Source: Magnetococcales bacterium (GTDB taxonomy: Bacteria > Pseudomonadota > Magnetococcia > Magnetococcales > JADFYX01). Taken from it: a stretch of DNA of 54,212 nucleotides. The stretch lies in the NCBI GenBank assembly GCA_002753565.1, contig PEAM01000028.1, positions 1 through 54,212 of the forward strand, given 5' to 3'. The translations under genes and the position numbers were made by a program. The notes beneath the pieces are model-generated. The model saw only the letters and a program-made list of their open reading frames with translations, was not told where the DNA came from and did not search any database. Below are positions 17,086-24,786 of the stretch, one piece after another (position 1 is the stretch's first letter; each line of letters begins with the position of its first letter).

Positions 17086-18042
17086 TTATTTAAAAGAGCC
17101 TGCGTGGTTAGAGTCAGGGTTGGAGGCTCCCCCTACTCCACTCGACCAGCTCATTTTACCGCTTACCCCTGGACGAAAAAGGCCATCTTGGTTATCAAAC
17201 AGCACTTTTACCTCCATCAGACCGCTAGCCGAGTCCATAACCGGAGAGACAAAAGTGACCGTTCCTTCCCGCTTCTGCCTGCTGGCTCCTGTGCGAATAG
17301 AGAGAACCACTTTTTGTCCGGTCTGGAACCGTCGACCCATGCGCTCTTCCAGATTGGCAACAAAAAAGCTGCTGTCGGCATCGACAAGATGGACCACCGG
17401 CTGATTGGCATCCACACTCTCTCCTTCATCCAGGTATAGCTTGGTAATTACTCCATCAAAAGGGGCCCGCAAAAAACGCCGGTCCAAATTGGCCTTGGCC
17501 ACCTCCAACTCGATGGCTTCGCTGGCTTTGATCAGCTCCAGCCGTTTTCGTTCTGTCACCGCAGCCAAAAGCTCCAACTCTTTCTGCTCCACCACCTCAC
17601 CACTCACTGAACGGCTTTCATTGAAGAGTTTTTTGGTTGATTCCAGTCGTTTTCTAAGTTTTCGCTCCCGAGCCATGGCTCCACGCAGTTCAGCTCGACT
17701 CTTTAAAAGCAGTGTGCGCTGTTCCACCGCTAATTTTTCCAACTGATTTTCCAAATGCAAAAGGATGCTCCCCTTGGTAACCCGCTCTCCTTCTCGAAAA
17801 AAAATCTTGGTAATCCGCCCTTGGACCGGAACACTGAGGTCTACATCGCGTCTGGCTTTGGTGACGCCGGAGAGTTGAAAGCCACTCTCCTCCGGATTAA
17901 ACGGCGCGGGCTCGGTAAGAGCCACGGCAGGAAACAAGAGAGCAGGAAGGATCAACCACCCCAGAAGAAAGCTGGCAGGAGAACGCCAAGGGCTGGGTCG
18001 AATCCCCCTCCTGACAGCAACCACCAACAAGATATTCGCCAT
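17086..18042 (-). CDS. Periplasmic adaptor (HlyD/RND membrane-fusion family)
   Basis: A 318-residue adaptor has an N-terminal membrane anchor or signal (FLLGWLILPALLFPAVAL, residues about 25-43). The first half of the biotinyl-lipoyl domain is VPVQGRITKIFFREGERVTK (about 70-95). It is followed by a coiled-coil hairpin (about 98-165), the second lipoyl half (LRAPFDGVITKLYLDEGESV) and a beta-barrel domain. The layout is that of short RND-type adaptors (AcrA/EmrA size), which link an inner-membrane component to TolC. It is the last gene of the operon, two bases after the TolC-like gene, with a GGGGGGAG ribosome-binding site. It could bridge the TolC-like protein to the M50-HlyD and GAF-HlyD proteins. 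Confidence 0.9.
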   Translation of the reverse strand: MANILLVVAVRRGIRPSPWRSPASFLLGWLILPALLFPAVALTEPAPFNPEESGFQLSGVTKARRDVDLSVPVQGRITKIFFREGERVTKGSILLHLENQLEKLAVEQRTLLLKSRAELRGAMARERKLRKRLESTKKLFNESRSVSGEVVEQKELELLAAVTERKRLELIKASEAIELEVAKANLDRRFLRAPFDGVITKLYLDEGESVDANQPVVHLVDADSSFFVANLEERMGRRFQTGQKVVLSIRTGASRQKREGTVTFVSPVMDSASGLMEVKVLFDNQDGLFRPGVSGKMSWSSGVGGASNPDSNHAGSFK

Positions 18043-18044
18043 AC

Positions 18045-19652
18045 CTACACTCCCCCCCTCTGTTGTTGTAACTGCGCCATGGCATTGACAACTTGCTCTT
18101 CATCGGGGAAAACCTCTGCCGCACGACGCAGATAGTTGCCAGCCTTTACCCACTTCTGTTGTTGTGACGCACGCTGAGCAAGCCAAAGATAGCGTTCCAA
18201 AACACGCTCAGCCCCCTGCTGTGCAGCAGGGTTATCCCTATCCAGACTCTGAGCAAGGGTAAACTTCTCCAGGGCATTGTTTCCTGGGGGAGCACTCAAG
18301 CGCAACTGTGTCATATCTCCCTCTGCCGCCTCCACCAGCTTTACCGCCAGTATTTTAACCCCTGCCAATGCGGCACGGTTGTCGGGATTCAGCTTGAGGG
18401 CAAAACGATATTTTTCCAGAGCATTTCTTCCGGGGGGAAGGGTTAGATTCATACTTTCCATATCTCTCTCAGCCAACTCGGAGAGTCGTGCTGAAATACG
18501 CTCAACGCCCTGAAACGCCTGGCTGTTGGTTGGATCAAGGGAAAGAACCTGAGTATATTTTTCCAGCGCGTACCCCTCTTTGCCCTGGGTCAGACGATCT
18601 TCCGCAAAATCCCTCTCTGCCTGCTGCAAAAGCTCCTCTACCAAGGGCTCCGAGTGGGGGGAGCCTGCTGGTGCTACGCTTTTTTTACTCATAGGAAGGG
18701 TGGGAGCAGGTTTAGGCGCTGAATCCACCAGAGCAACAGGGGTGGCCACCACCATGGGCTTCAGCGGCAAAACCGCCGGTTGGAGCGACGCTTGATCCAC
18801 CACCTGAGAAACCTGAAGCGTGTTCGCACTCTCCGGTCGTTGATCGGCTTTTTTCAAGGTATCGGCAACTGCTGGGAGAGGGGCCTGTTTCTCCCCGGTC
18901 GTTACCAGAACCGGTTGTTCCAGACCAAATTTTTCAAGCAGGGTTCCCTCGGCAAGCAAGACGCCGTAGCGCGCCTTCTGATAGGCGATATTTTTGCTCA
19001 ACGCCTCCTCTTTGGCCTCAATAAGTGCGGCCTCACGGGCCAACACCAGTTGGCTGTTGCTTTTTCCCGCCTCCAGGCCGCTGAGTTCACTCTCTAGAAG
19101 TCTGATTCTATTTTCCACCACCCGAAACGACTGTTGCCACTGTTTATAGGTGTTATTGACCATACGGATGCTCATATCCAGATTGTTGGTCAAAGCCACC
19201 TCAATCGCGTGCAGATCCAACAGAGCCTGTTTTTCTCGTAGCTTGGCGGCCCGATACTCACTGTTTCCTTTGATACCGCCGACTGGTATACTGAATTCAG
19301 CCCCGATACTCCAGGTGTTATAATCCTCAAACAGAGCAGAACTGATGGTGTTGGGGGTGGTAGGCCCCAATCCGTTCATTGTAAATTCTGCCTTCAAATC
19401 CAACTGAGGCAACTGCTGATTTTGGGCATAGGCTACCCGGATTTCCTCTCGGACTATTTTCATCTTTCGGGAAAGATATTCCGGCTGTCTGACAAAGGCT
19501 GTCTGCAGGCTCTTCTCCAGGTCGAACTGCTGCCTCTCAACCTCGGCCAGAGAGTCTGCCGCCTCCAGCCCCAGGCGGTTTTGCACCACAGAGAGCAGCA
19601 GGGCCTGCCGCACACCGTTTTGGGCAAAACTGACCTCCTGACCCGCAGCCAA
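18045..19652 (-). CDS. TolC-like protein, C-terminal part with TPR-like extension (downstream of an in-frame stop)
   Basis: This open stretch continues in exactly the same frame as the N-terminal part that stops at 19668-19670. Residues 1 to about 240 form the second OEP/TolC repeat (long helices such as FVRQPEYLSRKMKIVREEI, then GAEFSIPVGGIKGNSEYRAA). A Pro/Ala/Val-rich linker follows (about 255-345). The end holds three TPR-like units of about 60 residues built on ALEKYTQVLSLDPTN, ALEKYRFALKLNPDN and ALEKFTLAQSLDRDN, plus a fourth helical pair. If translated separately it would start at a weak TTG (19652) and lack a signal peptide, so it would not reach the periplasm. As one polypeptide with the upstream part it would be about 840 residues, far longer than TolC (about 490). 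Confidence 0.8.
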   Translation of the reverse strand: MAAGQEVSFAQNGVRQALLLSVVQNRLGLEAADSLAEVERQQFDLEKSLQTAFVRQPEYLSRKMKIVREEIRVAYAQNQQLPQLDLKAEFTMNGLGPTTPNTISSALFEDYNTWSIGAEFSIPVGGIKGNSEYRAAKLREKQALLDLHAIEVALTNNLDMSIRMVNNTYKQWQQSFRVVENRIRLLESELSGLEAGKSNSQLVLAREAALIEAKEEALSKNIAYQKARYGVLLAEGTLLEKFGLEQPVLVTTGEKQAPLPAVADTLKKADQRPESANTLQVSQVVDQASLQPAVLPLKPMVVATPVALVDSAPKPAPTLPMSKKSVAPAGSPHSEPLVEELLQQAERDFAEDRLTQGKEGYALEKYTQVLSLDPTNSQAFQGVERISARLSELAERDMESMNLTLPPGRNALEKYRFALKLNPDNRAALAGVKILAVKLVEAAEGDMTQLRLSAPPGNNALEKFTLAQSLDRDNPAAQQGAERVLERYLWLAQRASQQQKWVKAGNYLRRAAEVFPDEEQVVNAMAQLQQQRGGV

Positions 19653-19667
19653 CTCTCGAGCCTTGCG

Positions 19668-19670
19668 TTA
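19668..19670 (-). other. In-frame ochre codon splitting the TolC-like gene
   Basis: The plus strand reads tta at 19668-19670, TAA on the coding strand, between GCA (Ala) and CGC (Arg). The distance from 20570 to 19652 is a multiple of three, so no frameshift is involved. No obvious stop-codon readthrough context (for example CARYYA) follows; the next bases are CGCAAGG. Confidence 0.9.
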
Positions 19671-20570
19671 TGCCAGCCCGGCCTGGGCCTCCAGCACCTC
19701 TGTTTCCGCCATCTGTCCGAGGTTGAACTGCTTTTGATTATCTTGCAGCATTTTTTCAGCCACTCGGACCGAATCCCGGTTTGCCTTGAGTTTCTCCTGG
19801 GCCAGTTGCAAATCCAGATAGGCCTGGATACCATTGAAAGCCGCCTGCATCAGGGTGTTGCGGTAGGTTTGCTCGGCAATGCCACGCTCCTCCTCAGCAA
19901 TGGCAATATTGGCTCGGGTAACCTTGGAACCAAAATTTTTCAATAAGGGTTGAGTCAAGGAGACCCCTATGGCGGTTCTTAGTTCGGAACCGCTAAGAGA
20001 AGGGGTTTGCAGATTGCTGACGATATCTTCAAAAGTATAGTCCAGGTTGAGCTGCGCCCCTGAAGGAACCAAACCGGTGATTCCAGCCGTCAATGTATTG
20101 GTTTTATTGATGTAGTCTATGAGAGAAGAGCGGGCCAGAGCCTCTTCGGAAGCGTTCAGCTCACGAATGGATTTTCTCTCCAGAGAAAAGGATACCGTCG
20201 GATCATAGATGGATCGGGCATTGTTCTCCGACTCGGCAACAATTTGTTTTTCGAGCAGTTGAAAAAGGACTTTCTCATTTCTCTGCTGTATGACCGAAAG
20301 ATACCCCCTCATGGTGAGCTGTAACCGACTCTCCTGGAGTGAATCAAGAAATTCCCCGCTGTTGAGCCAACTGTTTTTCACCGCAACCGAGTCCGGTTCC
20401 ACACTCTCTTCGACCAGGTGAAACAGCTCAGAATGCTTCTTGAGAGAGGACCAGCGTCCCTCCTCTTCTGAAAAAGCTAAAGAGGTCAACACCATACTTC
20501 CGCTCTGTATGGCCATAAAAAACAGCAGTGACAAGGGTAACAAAAAGGGTCTCTTCATTGTAAAATCCAT
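19668..20570 (-). CDS. TolC-like outer-membrane factor, N-terminal part ending at a premature TAA
   Basis: 300 codons with a signal peptide (PFLLPLSLLFFMAIQSGSMV, cleavage around residue 33) and the first TolC repeat: beta-strand segments (GITGLVPSGAQLNLDYTFED; IGVSLTQPLLKNFG, a typical OEP phrase) and the helix leading to EVLEAQAGLA. There a TAA interrupts. The frame continues as RKARELAAG, where relatives of this family commonly have Gln (AxLAQRxA), so a CAA-to-TAA change explains everything. ATG 20570 or 20558 may be the start. The gene lies 71 bases after the SecA-like gene. Without readthrough the product is half a barrel and probably non-functional. Confidence 0.82.
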   Translation of the reverse strand: MDFTMKRPFLLPLSLLFFMAIQSGSMVLTSLAFSEEEGRWSSLKKHSELFHLVEESVEPDSVAVKNSWLNSGEFLDSLQESRLQLTMRGYLSVIQQRNEKVLFQLLEKQIVAESENNARSIYDPTVSFSLERKSIRELNASEEALARSSLIDYINKTNTLTAGITGLVPSGAQLNLDYTFEDIVSNLQTPSLSGSELRTAIGVSLTQPLLKNFGSKVTRANIAIAEEERGIAEQTYRNTLMQAAFNGIQAYLDLQLAQEKLKANRDSVRVAEKMLQDNQKQFNLGQMAETEVLEAQAGLA

Positions 20571-20641
20571 TCCATCTCAACAGCTCATTCAACCGCACCC
20601 GCCCGCTCCTGAGGGGGTGCCATGATACACCAACTCACATA

Positions 20642-22630
20642 CTACATTTTTTCCTTGGAGAAAGAGAGAGACTCTTCCAACCACTTATCGGCCTGCAAAA
20701 CAGCTCGGCGTTGGCGAAACCCCCACCGTTCCGCTCGCCACTGAGTCCAATCCAGGGCGGTCCTGAGCAGCCATTCAGCCCCCGGTCCCCGTATCCGCAG
20801 CCACCCTTGCAAAAAATGGCACACAATATCAGGAAGAAACCGGTGAAACAGAGGGTCCTCCAAACTGAAAAACAGTTGCGCCCAGCCAGGGTCCCCCTGC
20901 CGCCCACTTCGCCCATAGAGCTGCCGGTCCACACGGCTGGATTCGTTGGGTTCCGCCGCAATAACGCACAACCCACCCAGTTGACGAACCTCAGGGCTCA
21001 GCTTGATATCCGTTCCCCGTCCCGCCATATTGGTGGCGATGGTGATCCGCCCTTTTTGCCCAGCCTCGGCAATAATGTCAGCTTCATCCTGGTGCCTGAC
21101 CGCATTTAAGAGTTCGCAAGCATAACCACGCGCCTGAAACTGTTTGGCCAAGGACTCACTGCTCTCAACACTGCGTGTTCCCACCAAAACCGGCGTTCCC
21201 TGCGCATGGATATGGGCAACCCGAGCCACCACCCCCTCCCACTTGGCCTTTTCGCTACGAAAAACCTGCGGTGTGGCCAGCCTCCTCTGAATGGGGCGAT
21301 GGGTCGGAATGGCGAGTACCGCCAGCCCATAGAGACGCCACAACTCCCCTACCGACTCCCGAATCGTCCCGCTCATACCGCAGAGAACAGGAAACAGACG
21401 GAAGAATTTTTGATAGCTAAAACGGGCCATGGTCTCAGCAGGAGGAGATATCTCTACACCCTGGGCCGCTTCCAAGGCCTGATGCAGGCCAATTCCCAGC
21501 GTTCGATTGGGGGTCAATCGCCCCGTCAACTCATCCACCAAAACCACCTTGTCTTCCAGGATGACAAAATGCTTATCCCGCTGATACATCTCCCTGGCCT
21601 GCAGGGCCTGCATGACCAGCTCTCGTCGACGTTCCGCCCCCTTCCACATCCCTGGGAGCTCTTCGGACAATTTTTCCAGGGTGGCGTCTCCCTGTTTGGT
21701 CAGCTTGAGATCTCCCCGTTGGCTACCCACCCGATAATCCCTGTCCCGCTCCAGGAGGGCCGCTACTCGGTTGGCTGTCTGGACCGCCTCAACCAGAACA
21801 GGATTCGCTCGAGGGGAAGAGATGATAAAGGGGATCACCGCTTCATCAATCAAAATACTGTCGGCCTCATCAACAATGGCGGTGTGCAACCCCCGCAACA
21901 CAAACCCCTCTCCCGGGGGGGTTGGCCAGTATAGCAGGCGCTGGATGAGTCGATGTCCCGCCGCGGCTCGCTCCCCCAGCTTGAGGCGGTCACGGAGAAA
22001 ATCTCCCAGCAGCTCTTTGCTGGTGGTATAGACCACATCCTGACCATACTGACGCCGCCGCTCTTTTTGCTCCATGCCATCCACCACCCAGCCAACGCTG
22101 AGGCCACAATAGAGATAGAACGGCTTCATCTCCTCTGCATCCCGTTGTGCCAGATAGTCGTTGGCTGTCAGTAAATGACACGGTTGACCACTCCACCCAG
22201 CCAAAACAGCCGGCAGACAGGCGGTCAGACTCTTGCCCTCCCCGGTCGCCATTTCGGCAAGATAGCCATCATAAAGCGCCAAGGCCCCCATAATCTGGAC
22301 CGGATAGGGCTCCATTCCCAGAGAGCGACGGGCGGCTTCGGCAATCAGGCTGAGAGAGTCGTCCAGCAGCTCTGCCTTGAGACGGCGTTGATGCAGGCGC
22401 AGCTGTCGTGCCTTTCCCTGAAGGGCCGCCTGAAACCTCGCCTCATCCCACTGTTGCAGGGTAAAAGCGGCGGCAACAATGGCTTGTGCCCGTAGGGCAT
22501 AGCGCTTCAACAGTACTTTTCTGCCAGCCCACCGACCGGTTAGCGAGGCAAGCATGACATCCATCCCACTCACCACCGACCGCATGCGGGGTAGCCTGGC
22601 ACTGCGGTAGTCATCGACTGGCAACATCAT
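20642..22630 (-). CDS. SecA-like ATPase, short paralogue
   Basis: A 662-residue DEAD-motor protein with unmistakable SecA motifs: Walker A TGEGKS (129-134, usually GEGKT), Walker B DEADSILIDEA (254-264, DEVDSILIDEA in SecA), the helicase-2 phrase TIATNMAGRGTDIKLS and the arginine-finger motif GRSGRQGDPG (573-582). A preprotein-crosslinking region lies between about 215 and 355. The protein stops about 70 residues after motif VI, so the helical wing, C-terminal linker and zinc finger (SecB/lipid binding) of housekeeping SecA (830-900 aa) are missing. The frame is open to 22684, but ATG 22630 gives an ATGA overlap with the upstream gene and a good AGAGG site. Being in an operon with adaptors and a TolC-like gene, it probably powers export of the giant protein. 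Confidence 0.9.
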   Translation of the reverse strand: MMLPVDDYRSARLPRMRSVVSGMDVMLASLTGRWAGRKVLLKRYALRAQAIVAAAFTLQQWDEARFQAALQGKARQLRLHQRRLKAELLDDSLSLIAEAARRSLGMEPYPVQIMGALALYDGYLAEMATGEGKSLTACLPAVLAGWSGQPCHLLTANDYLAQRDAEEMKPFYLYCGLSVGWVVDGMEQKERRRQYGQDVVYTTSKELLGDFLRDRLKLGERAAAGHRLIQRLLYWPTPPGEGFVLRGLHTAIVDEADSILIDEAVIPFIISSPRANPVLVEAVQTANRVAALLERDRDYRVGSQRGDLKLTKQGDATLEKLSEELPGMWKGAERRRELVMQALQAREMYQRDKHFVILEDKVVLVDELTGRLTPNRTLGIGLHQALEAAQGVEISPPAETMARFSYQKFFRLFPVLCGMSGTIRESVGELWRLYGLAVLAIPTHRPIQRRLATPQVFRSEKAKWEGVVARVAHIHAQGTPVLVGTRSVESSESLAKQFQARGYACELLNAVRHQDEADIIAEAGQKGRITIATNMAGRGTDIKLSPEVRQLGGLCVIAAEPNESSRVDRQLYGRSGRQGDPGWAQLFFSLEDPLFHRFLPDIVCHFLQGWLRIRGPGAEWLLRTALDWTQWRAERWGFRQRRAVLQADKWLEESLSFSKEKM

Positions 22631-24777
22631 GTCAGATACCTCTGCTGCAAAAACTGCCGCAGCTTGATCTCCAACTGACGCCACAAAGGTTGGGCTGGCA
22701 GCGTTACCCGCAGTTTTCCAGCGTGACCATGGAGCAGAGAGAGCCCCTGCCTGTTTTCCAGGTGGGCACGAACCAAGAAGAACGGCTCCAACGACTGTCG
22801 CCCCTGTTTGTCACTGCCGGAAACCGCAATCTCCCCTCCCCCCAGCCATCCCAATGCCGAGGAGGGGAGCTGCTCCCGTTGGAAGGGGATGACCTGATAG
22901 TCGGCAACAGGGATCGTATCAACGGCACGTCCGTTCAAGCGCACCTCCAGACGGGCATGCTCCTGCTCTGCAAACAGAGAGGCGGCCTCCTCCTGAGAGA
23001 CCACAGCAATAAATTGGGTATGACCTTGATCCAGCACCATCCCCATCTGGCTCCCCTTGGCCACCCAGCGGCCCAGGGATTCAACCATCTCCGGTGCCAC
23101 CCAAAGACCCGCCTGCCTGGCACGCACCCTCAAAGCGGCCTCCTGCTGTTGCAACTGTTTCAGCAGCTTGGCGATGGACTCCTTGCGTTTAAGGATTGAG
23201 TCCATCTGAAGCCCCCCTCGACTGTTGGCCATCTGCTCCTGGATCAACACCTGCTCCCACTGGGCGCGTGCATCGAGGATATCCAGAGCCAACTCCCGAT
23301 TTTCCAAGCGAACCAACACCTCTCCTTCTTGGACATGATCTCCGGGTTTGGCAACCCTTTCCACCACCTCTCCCGAGGCCGCCGTCAACACCTGATAATA
23401 GGCCGTCGACTCAGTAACCCCAGGGGCACGAAAGGTGTTGGGGAGGGCGATGAGAGAGCCGCCTGCCAGAATCAAGAGAAGCAGGAGAGCCGTCACGGTA
23501 ACGGCCCGGCCACGGGTGGCACTCAGCCGGGAACTGAAGGCCAGATAGCGTAGCAGCTTAAAGGGGGGAACAACAAACCACATAACCAGCATCATGAGCG
23601 CCATCAAGCCCCCGACAAACAGATAGTGCTCGGAGACAAACAGGATGATGAAGGTGGTAAGAAACACCTTGTAGATGGCCGAGCCAATACCATAAGCCAC
23701 CAACCAGCTCCCCTCTTGGCGAGAGTAGCCCGCCGGTCTCCCCCCCTGGACACCAAAGAGAAACCGCTCGGCCAAATAGTTTAATTGCGCCTGGGCTCTG
23801 GATTGAAGATTGGGAATATCCAGCCAGTCCGAAAGAATAAAGTAGCCATCAAACTTCATGAGAGGGTTGGCGTTGAACACCAACGTGGAGACAGAGGCCG
23901 TAAACATCATGTTGTAGGCGATGGTATGGAGAATACCCGGTGCGGAGTAGACCCAGGCAAAAGCGCAGAGAGCGGCGATAAAAAGCTCAAACATCATGCC
24001 GGCCGAGCCAACCAGTATCCTCTGCCAACGACTGCGAAAACTCCAACTTGCCGTGGCGTCGACAAAGGGCATGGGAGTAAAAAGTATAAACAGAACCCCT
24101 GCCGTATGAACCTCACCGCCAAAATGTTTGCAGCTTGCGGCATGTCCGAATTCGTGGATCCATTTGGTCAGAACCATGCCGACATAGAGCAGAATCAAGT
24201 TATCCGGTGCCAGAACAGAGCTGGCCTCATAGCTCAACGCCTCCAGGCGAGGCAGAAGAAGCGCCCCAGCCACAAGGATGGTTGCCAACCAGATAAGCAG
24301 CCCCCCACGACTAAACAGCGGGCGAAAAAAGGGATAAACCCGGTCAAGCCAGGGGTTAGGGTCCAGCAGGTTGATGCGTAACGACAAAAAACTGAACAGC
24401 TTGGAGCGCTGCTGCCGTTTTTTGCTCTTAACCTGTTTGGCCAACAGCTTGGCACTGTCGGTAGGGGTATCGAAATAGAGCAGGTTATCGTTATTAAACT
24501 GGGTCAGCAACTGCAACACCGCCACCTGACCTGGTGCTGTGTCCGGGTTGGCATCAAGACACTCCTGCCAGACCTCATCGACGGTCCGGGAGAGGCTTAA
24601 GCGAGAGAGAAAGGCGTAGGCGCCCGGACTGAGACGGAAAAAAGCATTGTTGAACACATCGTGAAGCAGATACCACCACTGACCACGAAACCGCTGTTTG
24701 CGTACCTGTACCGTAGGGCGCAGCGCCGTGCGAATAGAGGCAACTCGATACCAGGACTCACTGAATGTGCCGGCCAT
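22627..24777 (-). CDS. M50 metalloprotease-like membrane protein fused to a HlyD adaptor
   Basis: 716 residues. An N-terminal PqqD-like segment (about 25-105; FRLSPGAYAFLSRL, DEVWQ) precedes a multi-pass domain with the site-2-protease zinc motif HEFGH (His208-Glu209-His212) and the second motif NPLMKFDGY (304-312, the NPxxxxDG third-ligand site). After about eight TM segments, a last TM near residue 430-450 leads to a lipoyl-like domain (SGEVVERVAKPGDHVQEGEV, near 470), a helical hairpin and a barrel. Relatives are annotated as peptide zinc metalloprotease/HlyD proteins. Both metal motifs are intact, so it may cleave a membrane-embedded substrate or simply form a channel platform. ATG 24777 follows AGGGGGGAG and is nine bases after the GAF-HlyD stop. 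Confidence 0.88.
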   Translation of the reverse strand: MAGTFSESWYRVASIRTALRPTVQVRKQRFRGQWWYLLHDVFNNAFFRLSPGAYAFLSRLSLSRTVDEVWQECLDANPDTAPGQVAVLQLLTQFNNDNLLYFDTPTDSAKLLAKQVKSKKRQQRSKLFSFLSLRINLLDPNPWLDRVYPFFRPLFSRGGLLIWLATILVAGALLLPRLEALSYEASSVLAPDNLILLYVGMVLTKWIHEFGHAASCKHFGGEVHTAGVLFILFTPMPFVDATASWSFRSRWQRILVGSAGMMFELFIAALCAFAWVYSAPGILHTIAYNMMFTASVSTLVFNANPLMKFDGYFILSDWLDIPNLQSRAQAQLNYLAERFLFGVQGGRPAGYSRQEGSWLVAYGIGSAIYKVFLTTFIILFVSEHYLFVGGLMALMMLVMWFVVPPFKLLRYLAFSSRLSATRGRAVTVTALLLLLILAGGSLIALPNTFRAPGVTESTAYYQVLTAASGEVVERVAKPGDHVQEGEVLVRLENRELALDILDARAQWEQVLIQEQMANSRGGLQMDSILKRKESIAKLLKQLQQQEAALRVRARQAGLWVAPEMVESLGRWVAKGSQMGMVLDQGHTQFIAVVSQEEAASLFAEQEHARLEVRLNGRAVDTIPVADYQVIPFQREQLPSSALGWLGGGEIAVSGSDKQGRQSLEPFFLVRAHLENRQGLSLLHGHAGKLRVTLPAQPLWRQLEIKLRQFLQQRYLT

Positions 24778-24786
24778 AGCTCCCCC

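Noticed and set aside
19640-19680. Frameshift in the TolC-like gene
   Set aside because: Both halves are in the same frame (distance divisible by three), so a nonsense codon is the only lesion.
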